Under the pieces are notes generated by a model. It was not told where the DNA came from and searched no databases. It worked only from the letters and a program-made list of their open reading frames with translations. This document shows, one piece after another, positions 56,198-64,000 of a DNA stretch of 64,000 nt. The stretch comes from Cladopsammia gracilis (taxonomy: Eukaryota; Cnidaria; Anthozoa; Scleractinia; Dendrophylliidae): the NCBI GenBank assembly GCA_022457155.1, contig JAJGOT010000091.1, positions 1,106,501 through 1,170,500 on the forward strand, in the 5' to 3' direction. Position numbers and translations under genes: made by a program. The stretch's first letter is position 1, and every line of letters begins with the position of its first letter.

Positions 56198-58841
56198 AGA
56201 CCTCGAGCCAAATATTTTCCCATCCGGCCCTCCCACTTAGTCAATAAGTACATATTATGTTTGCACAGAATTAAAGTTTAATAGTTAAACTTTGAGAAAA
56301 GGTCGGGGGGCCCACTGGGGCCCCGCCGTTTTAGTGGTGAAAAATCGACTTGAAGTTGTAGCTTTTTTCGCGTTTGTCACGTATTATCTTGTAAGATTTC
56401 ACGGTAGGTGATGGCGTGATTGATGCACGCAAACTTGCTTTATCGGGATAAGAACAAACTTTTTGGAACTCAGAATACTATTTTTTACTGATTCCTTTTA
56501 TCTAAAATACATATTTTTTCTTCTAGGTATTTCAGGTTCTAAACGGCCCGAAGGCTCTTCACCCCATGTACAAATATATTGTGTTGATTACTAAGACAGC
56601 TTCCATGGAATGTTCCTGCTTTCTTTTCCTGCATAGCTTTATTCAGGGAAAAAAATATATAATAAATTTTTAAGTTGTTAGATTACATTCCGGTATGTTA
56701 GGAAGGAGTTTGATTCTAACATAGCGTTCAAGCATTTTTGCCATTTCAAGTGCTTTTAAAACTGTAAATTCATGTCCAGGGCCTCAAAATAAAATGTTTT
56801 GTTGGATTTTCTTTCAAACATTAGCACATACAGTAGGCCCCTTTTTCCACTGAGCCCTTCAAGTATTCCCTGACTCCTTAATCATGAAGTCTATTTCAAA
56901 TTTGCAGTTTGGAAAAGAACTTGTAATACATTTCTCATAAAGGTCCTGAAAATATTCTGTGCCAAATTTTGTTTTATGTAAAAAAATATTTCTTATGTTC
57001 ACAACACTGATAAAATTCAAGAAACTAAAGTTTTTTTGGTTTGTGAAAACCTGCTGGACATCAATAATAATTGAAACTTTGAAAAATGTGAATATTTATT
57101 GGGCCCAAATTGTTTTCAGGAATATATATTTCAAGAAATGTAACAACTATAAGCAGTGTATAGTGGAGAGACTCAATCATATAGACTACAAAGTAGGGAG
57201 TCTCTTATTTCTCTCAGGGATTATTTGGTGGGATAGTCAAGCAAGGGAAACATGCAAGCCAGTGTGCAAGAACATTGGCTACCTGAGCCAATTTTCCGGC
57301 ATAGACACTCGCATGTTTACCTCACTTGACTATCCACAAATAGGAAATAGGAGATTACTTGCAATATAAAACTGGAAAGTAGCACTTTTAAAAAGTGTTG
57401 AATTTAAGTAACATACTGAACATAATTTACTTAATTATTGAACATAGTTCTAGTTTATCTCCTAATTCTTTCTAGTTTATCTCCTAATCAACCACTAATT
57501 CAACCACTGTCGATTTAAAGGAAGCACTGGCATACTAGTTTTTATAACAGTTTTAAACATACAGCCATGGAATCCAGGAAACTTTCATTTCAGCTTCCTT
57601 GAAAATTTTAATTGACATTTTTTGCAGTTGAATTATTTAGTTGGCAAGTTCTTTAAGTTCCATTTTCACTGTACATGCATGTAGATCTTTGCCAGGAAAA
57701 AAGAAGAGGGTGAATGCTGGTATTGAGTCATTATTGGTGTCTGCCACAATGGAAGATACCGGGTAATATGTGATGTCATGTTCTATTTGCTCATTTTGTG
57801 TTGCAAATGAAAGGTGCAACCAAGTAAAAGTCTTGATTGTTTTGGTCTTTCTCCTCTCTATCCCAAGATGCACCTATGCAGGAGGCTGGTCAGTTTGGCA
57901 GAATCAATTTCATAATAAAGAAATAAAAGTTAATTTATGAAATTTACAACTGATTGGCCAAAAAATACATTATTTTATAGAAAAATAGTATACAATAATG
58001 CTGACACAAATAATTAAATTTGTTGTAGCAGCAACAAACAGTTCCCTAAATATTAAAGTAAAGGCTTTCCAGCTTTTCAAAAATGCCAACCATACAATAA
58101 TTGTGCAAGATGGACTTTCAGTGGTGCATTAGTAGAGAATTTTATTTCCAAATTTTTTTAGAAATTACCAGTGGCAGTAAGCTGCTGTAATTCGTAGGTA
58201 TAAACGGCTCGCAAGGTATTCATTACACCCTGCCCTAAAGAATAAAATGCAATATGAGGCCTTCTGCAAAACCAGCAGTTCATTTTTCTTGCCTTGGCGC
58301 TTCTGAAACATCCCGTGTAAACAAGAGCAAACGATTCTTCAGATTCACGCCAGTTTCTAAATTCCTTGCACGAATTCACTCGACAAAGACGAGAAATACG
58401 TGACGGTTGTAAACTTCGGCAAAAGATCGACTGACGGACGGTAATGTCGCATTTCTCGTTACGATTAACCTGCTATCAGGCAGATCAAGCGATCTTTCTT
58501 TTTAGAGCGCGAGAGCGCCGGCGATCGTACGTTGCGATCGGGACTTTCATCACTAAATTCGGTCCTTTATAGCTGTTCTAAGCATCCATAATGCACATTT
58601 ACAATAGCCAGTAGGTTAGAGAAAGATATAAAACGAAGAAGCGCAGTAATTTCTCCAAGAAAGCGAAGAAATCTACCTCTAATCGTCTTTGAATCACGGA
58701 GAGCAGAGATGTTGACTGGTTGGCGTCAAGATGCAAATAACGTAAAGATTAAATTTCTCCCAGCATGCAGCGCGAAGGGTGTCCAACACTGCCTGTCCAT
58801 AGCCGGAATATATATATTTTTTAAAAATAAATATATACATC
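55711..58841. other. Three-kb region without a supported gene
   Basis: It contains the palindrome 56109-56248 and AT-rich sequence. Two minus-strand ORFs (58379-58158, MNSCKEFRNWRESEESFALV, and 57873-57637) have splice-like borders (CTG|GTAATT and GCATAG|GTGCAT) and could be exons of a small gene. A GC-richer, CGATCG-containing stretch at 58.5 kb lies upstream of the first. No domain is recognised and the joint frame is ambiguous, so no gene is called. Confidence 0.4.
56109..56248. repeat. 140-bp palindromic element
   Basis: CTTATTGACTAAGTTAGGTC at the left and its near complement at the right enclose GCCGGATGGGAAAATATTTG and its inverse, with a central GCGCACGGACC...GGTCCGTACGCC hairpin. 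CGTACGGCCC words also cluster at 55930-56040 just outside. Confidence 0.85.
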
Positions 58842-60080
58842 ATGGCAGAAGGCGGCTATGATTTATGTTGATGTCGATATCGATAACGATATCGATGACG
58901 AAGAAGAAGTTGACAGGACAACCCCCTTTGAACCAGGCGGCACATCCACCCCATGTCGTGGTGGTGAAGGGTACGAAATGACTCGATTGCCTCGCGAACA
59001 GAGCGGATTTGATCCTGAGGACATCCCTCTGCTTGGGGCCTTCACACATGCTGAAGACAAACAAAAACTTTTTGATAGAGTTAAGGAATTCATCAAAAGG
59101 CGATTTTCAAAAGTGGATTTCGGTAGATTAGGCCCAATTAATTTTGGTAAAAAAAAGCGGAAATGAAACCAAAATAGTTTCCTTTGGGCCAAAGGGCGGT
59201 GAAACACCCATTCTTAAGCAGGATGGGTCAGGCCTTCTTAAATCGTTCACAGACAAGTTCAAGAGGCCTCTTGGACCAAGCGCTGAAGAGATTGCCTCTG
59301 AAGACAATGCAACTATAAGGGAACAAAGACAAAGGCTAAAAGAAGCAGAAAAACAACAGGAGGCGGAAAGGCTTGCTGCAGAACAACAACAAACAGCAAG
59401 TGAGGTTCAAAACCTCAGGAACAGAAAGAACAGAAACTCAAGCTAGGATTGACGCTATGGATCAGGAACACGGTTCAAGCGTTGAGAGTCAAGCCGAACT
59501 AGATAGGCTGAAAAAAACTGAAAAAGAATCTTCAAGAAAAAGAAAGAAATGCGGTCAAAGCGAGACTGAACACAACTAAACCTCTTGAAGATCTAAGAGA
59601 ACAAGAAGCAGAGCTTGAACGTCAAAACGAGGAAGACAGGCGTGTGATAGAGGATGAGAACACTTCTCCATTTGACAGAGAAGCCGCGGAAGTCCGAGTT
59701 GCAGAGCGAGAAGAAGAGCTAGGCAGGTTAAGAACACAGGTTCAAGAAAGGGAAGACGCCCTGCCTATTCGGGAAAGGCTTAAGAATATTTTCAAGAAAT
59801 ATGGGTGGACTTTACAAGCGATTGTTTTGGCTGCTGGTCTAGTCATAAAGGCTGTGACTCAATGAATGCCTTGAAAGCTGGTACAAAGGCTATTGGTAAT
59901 GGGCATAAAGAGATTGGCAAAAAAGTAGCCTCCATCCTGCCCGGCCTCATCGGTTCAATCGTGAGCTTTATTTTCAAAATGGCCGGTCAGGTTATCTCCT
60001 TTCTTGGTGAGCATGCTTGGCTGCTAATCCTTGCCGTGGTTGCCTTCTTGATAAAGAAAATCACCAAGCGCAAGCGTTAA
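58842..60080 (+). pseudogene. Element B long coiled-coil protein with C-terminal membrane helices
   Basis: Starts at 58842 (MAEGGYDL), four bases after ATATATAC. It has an acidic N-terminus (DVDIDNDIDDEEEVD), a basic linker, then FGPKGGETPILKQDGSGLL, a long Glu/Gln/Arg-rich coiled coil (about 59.3-59.8 kb), a helix TLQAIVLAAGLVIKAV, and a hydrophobic tail LLPGL-type region (ASILPGLIGSIVSFIFKMAG, then AWLLILAVVAFLIKK) to TAA at 60080. At least five frame changes occur (near 58.87, 59.15 in an A8 run, 59.42, 59.53 and 59.86 kb), so the ORFs seen here are pieces of one ~410-residue protein. Family function unknown; it looks like a membrane-anchored virion component. Confidence 0.65.
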
Positions 60081-60186
60081 CGCATCCAGACAACAAAGCC
60101 TGCCTGTTTGTGAATAGGGTTGGATGGGTAGCTGTTTGGTGGATTGATTTTTGTTGGCCCGCCGTCCACAAGGCGCAGTGAGGCCT

Positions 60187-61011
60187 TTATGTGCCCAGAT
60201 TAACATCGTTGTTCACACCCAGCTTCATCCCTTGCGTTGCCTCCTTTAGCTGATTGTTATACCCCACCACGCTCTGTGTTGATAACACAACCAGGAGCGG
60301 TCGCAAAGTCTAGACGCACTTTCGTGTCTTGCATGGAAAGCTGATAACGCTGCACGCTCTCTGAAATGTCATTTAGTCTTATGGTATCCTCTAGGAGTAT
60401 GAGGAATGCTCTCTGCGTTTCAAACGCTCGGCCTCCACTCCCGATAATGCTGCTTTGGGTTTTGGCTTGTGCACCTAGAATGCAGTACACAAAGGCCTCA
60501 TTGACTGATTTAAATGCGCAAGCCCTGGCTGTGTTAGCCCTTGTGCGTAATCGGGCACAAAATGCTCGAACTGACTAATCGCGCCATGGTCGTTGCGAAC
60601 GAAAGCTACTCCATAAGCGCGATAATTAGGATCGTTTCTGTCAGTCACACGCTCATCATTGAACAGAGCTAGATCTTCATCGGGATAGTCGTAATCTGTA
60701 GAAATGTTGCCTAAGCCAGTTGCATTAATGTACACATTTCCAAGTCCGTGGTTTTTACCGTATGTGAAACGGAAGTCAAAACTGGGATCAACACCAAAAT
60801 CAATGCAAATCTTCTTGTATGTATCTATGTTGTACTTGTTGTCTTTATTGTTGAATGTGGGGTCGTCTGGCAAAGCGCTTATGCTTTGTTCCCCACCCAG
60901 CTTGAATAAGATTCGTCTTGTTGTGAAATAAACGTGAAACCTGTAAAACGCCCTTAGCTGCGGGGTTAGGGAAAGATTAGAATTCTTATCAAACAGAAGG
61001 TCACGCGACAT
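60187..61011 (-). pseudogene. Element B hypothetical protein (~275 aa), frameshifted
   Basis: Probable start at 61011 (MSRDLLFDKNSNLSLTPQLR). It has beta-rich sequence with YRFHVYFTTRRILFKLGGEQ, then a frame change near 60.50 kb into VYCILGAQAKTQSSIIGSGG and AFLILLEDTIRL, and another near 60.27 kb into a NNQLKEATQGMKLGVNNDVN end with TAA at 60187. I know this pattern only as an uncharacterised Polinton-associated protein; a minor structural role is possible. It is convergent with the coiled-coil gene. No TATATA motif lies at its start. Confidence 0.5.
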
Positions 61012-61231
61012 TCTGCAACCGGTTGTTACACACCACAGCGCGAAGTTTAGTTGTTGTGGCCGAAAACTCATATGAAGTCCTGCCGAGCCATTTTCTTCCA
61101 TATTTCGCGGTTTTAAACGAAATCTGTGTCTCTGAAAACATTTCTGTATTTCGTTGTGAAATAATCAGTTGGTGTGACGTAAATCTTTTGCTCTTTGTCG
61201 TTTAAAACAGCGCCAATCATCATGTATCTGC

Positions 61232-61718
61232 TTATTTTCTGCTTATTTTCTTAGAAAAATCAACAGCTGGGATTGGCCTTTGTGCGTTTCGGTTAAACAT
61301 CAACTGATAGGGGAAGCCACCAACATATTCCAAGCCAAGGGCGTCTTTAATGTCTTGTGACCAATCCTTGCAGGCAATTTCAGTAGGCATAGCCCATGAG
61401 CCTGGGCCGTCTGTGAAAAGCACTACCACTGTGGCTTTGTGCTTTTCGTCGAAAGAAAGGTCTGTTTTGAATCTGGACATATCAGCGTGTGGGAAACGCT
61501 TTTGAAAGTCTGAGATCGCCTTGGCTTTGGCCGCTGCTGAGAGCTTTGCTGCTTCTGGCAAATTCATCCAAGCCAGTTGTGGATCTACTGCGGGCTGCTT
61601 TTTTCTGTGTATGGTAGGCATTTCGGTGAGGAAAAAACAGAGGTGGGGGGTCGTAGTTGTGACCTCCAATGTCTAAACCAAGATTTGTATTAAACCCGCC
61701 GGGACGTCTGCCAAACAT
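61232..61718 (-). pseudogene. Element B hypothetical protein (~160 aa), frameshifted
   Basis: Starts at 61718 (MFGRRPGGFNTNLGLDIGGH). A frameshift near 61.64 kb leads into the longer frame with QLAWMNLPEAAKLSAAAKAK, FPHADMSRFKTDLSFDEKHK and ALGLEYVGGFPYQLMFNRNA, ending at 61232. It is divergent from the penton-like gene with only 40 bp between the starts. Function unknown; recurrent in cnidarian Polinton-like elements by recall. Confidence 0.55.
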
Positions 61719-61758
61719 GATTATATAAATATATTTCTAAAAATCTATTATATACACA
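61719..61758. promoter_or_regulatory. 40-bp bidirectional TATATA promoter region
   Basis: Between two divergent starts. The minus gene is preceded by ATATATTTATATAATC and the plus gene by TTATATACACA. The spacer is almost wholly A/T, so both genes must share it as promoter. Confidence 0.6.
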
Positions 61759-62428
61759 ATGGTTGTGCTAACAACCGTCGCGCCTTCGAACCCTCACACA
61801 ATCTACTTTGATCAACCGCTTCCGAAGCCAAGCTACATCCGGCTTCTATCTTGCTCGCTTTACAATTCGTGAGATACTTTAAAAAGTGTTGGTGTCATCA
61901 GCTATAAGATTGAAGAAAAAACTTTTCATAGTCAAGCCATTATTCCCGAACACTACAACCTTGATAATCTTGTATCTTATTTGGCTAACTCATTTCAAGG
62001 CAAAGAACCACTGAAAATACTAAAAAACTATCCTTCGCACAAGCTAGTAATTTCAATAAACCCTGGAACTAAAAGCTTTTCTTTCAACAAGTCTTAATGA
62101 GCTTCTCAATCTAGAAGGAAGCGCTAACATAGACCTTCAAAGTCTTTTTGTCGATCAGCTTAACTCCCAAAACAGTTATTACATTCACTGAAATCTGGTT
62201 AATAAAGAGCAAAACCTACTCAATGGGAAGCCTTCGACAGTTTTAGCTCGATTCAATGTTCGTGGTGAGCTGTTTGAGAATGTTTTCTATGAGTCAAAAC
62301 AACAAAACATCTTGCGTGACACAGCGTCTGGAGATTATGTAAATAGCATGTCTATATCAAGAGACGCAAGCAATGACCTCTTTGATTTTAAAAACATGCC
62401 TTTAGAATTTGAAATAGAGATAAATTAA
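61759..62428 (+). pseudogene. Element B probable minor capsid (penton-like) protein, broken
   Basis: Starts at 61759 (MVVLTTVAPSNPHTIYFDQP). LPKPSYIRLLSCSLYNS is followed by an in-frame TGA. Later come HSQAIIPEHYNLDNLVSYLA, a frameshift near 62.09 kb, LVNKEQNLLNGKPSTVLARF after another TGA, and a FDFKNMPLEFEIEIN end. The length (~225 aa) and beta-strand pattern fit the single jelly-roll minor capsid/penton protein of Polintons; this is an inference from context and recall. Confidence 0.52.
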
Positions 62429-62449
62429 AATCTTAAATATATACCCGCC

Positions 62450-63178
62450 ATGAGTTCTGCGAATGTGCTTCCTCCATCGGCTCCATGCAGAATACAGCGA
62501 GACTACCGCTCTACCCAGTATTATCAAATGGTGATGACTTCCGTCTAAAAAAAAATCTTTGACTTACAGACAGAACTTGAGTCAGAGGCTAGTCACTATA
62601 GACAGATCGCAAAGAAATACAAATGAACACACTCCATTGTTCATTATTCGGCTGTTGGCCTTGGTTTCATTTCTACGGGCTTGTCGTCAGCAACATTAAC
62701 AACAATTTTGTCTGGGATCGGACTTGTCGCCAGCCCTGCACTAGCCGGGCATCACACTGATTTCAGGATTATAATAAGCTGGTCTCATTGCATTTATCAA
62801 ACGGCTTGAAAGAAAGATCACTAAACATGAAAAAATCTACACACTCGCCATTGCTAAACGAAACTCTGTCAACGAGTTGGTATCAAAGGCTCTCACAGAC
62901 AATGCATCAGTGAATCAGAATTTACAATCATACTTCGCGACGGTTGAAAAACATCACGAGCCAAGACTTGATTCGCTCTGGTGAAACAAAGTCTACACAA
63001 GGCGGGCAAACCCGATCGCCAGATCTTGAAAAAATCAGAAAAGAAATTTGCAATAAAGAACGTCCTAAATTGCAAAAAAAAAAAAATAGAAAATCTCACT
63101 GCTGTGTCGAAGTCAAATTTGAAAGACTAAACTTAGGGTGTCGTCTACAATACTTGAGGGAAAAGTCACATCACACCT
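62450..63178 (+). pseudogene. Element B membrane protein, broken
   Basis: Starts at 62450 (MSSANVLPPSAPCRIQRDYR) after ATATATACCCGCC. It has coiled-coil sequence (IFDLQTELESEASHYRQIAK), then a hydrophobic double segment VGLGFISTGLSSATLTTILS and GIGLVASPALAG. A helical, charged C-terminal half follows, spread over three frames to about 63.18 kb, with several stops. The plan matches the element A protein at 31400-31855. Confidence 0.6.
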
Positions 63179-63187
63179 AGCCACCCT

Positions 63188-63365
63188 GCGCCGCCCATAC
63201 ATTCCGAAGCGCCCCCTAAATTCCGAAGTACCCCAACTTTGTTGAAAAAAGTTTTTGGGGGGCGCTTCGGAATTTGTTTTTTAAAAAAATAAAAATGGGG
63301 CGCCTCGGAATTTATTTTTTAAAAAATAAAAAATGGGGCGCTTCGCTATTTTGGGGGCGCTTTGT
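63188..63365. repeat. GGGGCGCTTCGGAATTT repeats
   Basis: Five or six direct and inverted copies of a GGCGCTTCGGAATTTxTTTTTT word, in opposite orientation at the left edge (AAATTCCGAAGTACCCC). A small palindromic repeat between two element B genes. Confidence 0.75.
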
Positions 63366-63421
63366 AATGTTCTAGAAATTTCGTTTCCCAATTAAACATT
63401 TGTCATTTTCTAATTATAAAC

Positions 63422-64000
63422 ATGATCACGTTGCGAGATACTGAAGTTTATGAGCGTTTTGACACGCAACTGTCAATTGTTAGACGAATGGATGAAAAGA
63501 AAAAATACCAGAAAGAACTAGATGTCTTAGATCTAAAACATAAACAAGCCTTTCTACGGTCGCTCACTGACAGTTATTATACAACAGAACTTTACCGCTC
63601 ACAACTGCCAGAAAAACTCTATGCCATCTTTGAAACTCTTAGTTCTACAGCAAGACAAGAGTTTATTCAAGAATACCGTGAAAACGAGTTTGTGAGCACT
63701 TGTATTAAAACAAACAAAATAATAAAATCGTGTCTAGAATGCGGAGGCGCATTTTCACTCGAATTAAATTCAACTCTAATGTGTGAATGCAGGCGCGTTG
63801 AAGAAATAGACGGAGCTGCCTTTAATATCGAACAGCTATACCAAAATGGTAATATGAAAATTAAGAGCCGTTCTAACTATAATTATGCTTTTAAAAACAG
63901 CCTTAACCGTATACTTAACGTCATTTCCGGTAAAAAAAAAAGCATTAAATTTACAGAAGAACAAAAAGGTCACATCAGGTTTGTTTACACTAAAATAAGG
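63422..64000 (+). CDS. Element B Cys-containing protein, possibly VLTF3-like; runs off the window
   Basis: An uninterrupted frame of 193 codons from ATG at 63422 (MITLRDTEVYERFDTQLSIV) to the last base. Residues 1-100 are charged and helical. CLECGG (about 114) and MCECRR (about 129) form a putative zinc-binding Cys set. A basic segment KIKSRSNYNYAFKNSLNRIL follows, then KKSIKFTEEQKGHIRFVY. Cys pairs followed by a 'Y-x-x-x-N-x-hydrophobic-N-x-I-x-G-K' block are reminiscent of the late transcription factor VLTF3 family of large DNA viruses and some Polinton relatives. The resemblance is to pattern only and not secure. It is the only long element B ORF on this side without a break. Confidence 0.45.
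   Translation, partial: MITLRDTEVYERFDTQLSIVRRMDEKKKYQKELDVLDLKHKQAFLRSLTDSYYTTELYRSQLPEKLYAIFETLSSTARQEFIQEYRENEFVSTCIKTNKIIKSCLECGGAFSLELNSTLMCECRRVEEIDGAAFNIEQLYQNGNMKIKSRSNYNYAFKNSLNRILNVISGKKKSIKFTEEQKGHIRFVYTKIR

Noticed and set aside
1..64000. CRISPR arrays, bacterial operons or ribosome binding sites
   Set aside because: No spacer-repeat arrays; introns, SINEs and LINEs show eukaryotic DNA.
50330..64000. A complete, active virus
   Set aside because: Most long genes carry stops, shifts or insertions, and no DNA polymerase or protease was found; it is a fossil element.

Overview
The window looks like nuclear DNA of an animal, most probably a cnidarian (coral or sea anemone group). Host genes have GT-AG introns. 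They are embedded in a dense mix of Penelope-like elements, L1/Tx1-type LINEs, a tyrosine-recombinase retrotransposon, tRNA-derived SINEs, many palindromic MITEs, poly-C tracts and microsatellites. Two different Polinton/Maverick (adintovirus-like) elements are also present. No taxon name can be proven from the sequence alone; the assignment rests on the combination of families.

Layout. (1) 1-4.9 kb: the 3' end of an ATF7IP/MCAF1-type gene, with a disordered exon and a last exon carrying the C-terminal fibronectin III domain. (2) 4.9-12.1 kb: intergenic DNA rich in palindromic elements plus a Penelope-like endonuclease fragment. (3) 12.2-23.7 kb: a seven-exon gene for a secreted low-complexity protein (signal peptide, Thr-Pro repeat exon, Lys-Pro tract, Gly/Met-rich exons, basic tail). 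Every intron is phase 1 and one exon is 21 nt. (4) 24.2-27.2 kb: a 5'-truncated L1/Tx1 LINE with an 8-bp target duplication. (5) 27.9-31.4 kb: a broken Penelope-like element. (6) 31.4-36.8 kb and a remnant at 43.2 kb: an AT-rich decayed Polinton-like element (element A) with a membrane protein, fibre-like protein, packaging ATPase, lysine-rich internal protein and capsid fragment. It was tandemly duplicated and then hit by a palindromic Penelope insertion, MITEs and a DIRS/Ngaro-like retrotransposon (36.8-41.6 kb). (7) 43.4-46.1 kb: LINE fragments, a 35-bp tandem repeat and a TIR element. (8) 46.5-50.3 kb: an L1/Tx1 LINE on the minus strand whose ORF1 is fused in frame to a Polinton integrase fragment. 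(9) 50.3-64.0 kb: a second, distinct Polinton-like element (element B) with integrase fragment, small membrane proteins, packaging ATPase, probable major capsid protein, coiled-coil membrane protein, a penton-like protein and, at the edge, one uninterrupted Cys-containing ORF.

How the parts fit. Element B reads as the virion-morphogenesis part of a Polinton. Nearly all of its genes are broken by indels or stops, so it is a fossil. Ten of its start codons nevertheless follow a TATATA-type motif by only a few bases, which looks like a common promoter code. No DNA polymerase B or maturation protease was seen in either element, so replication genes are lost or lie outside the window. The most interesting points are the shared promoter motif with a possible late-transcription-factor-like ORF, the coexistence of two Polinton lineages, the integrase-LINE ORF1 fusion, and the secreted repeat protein.
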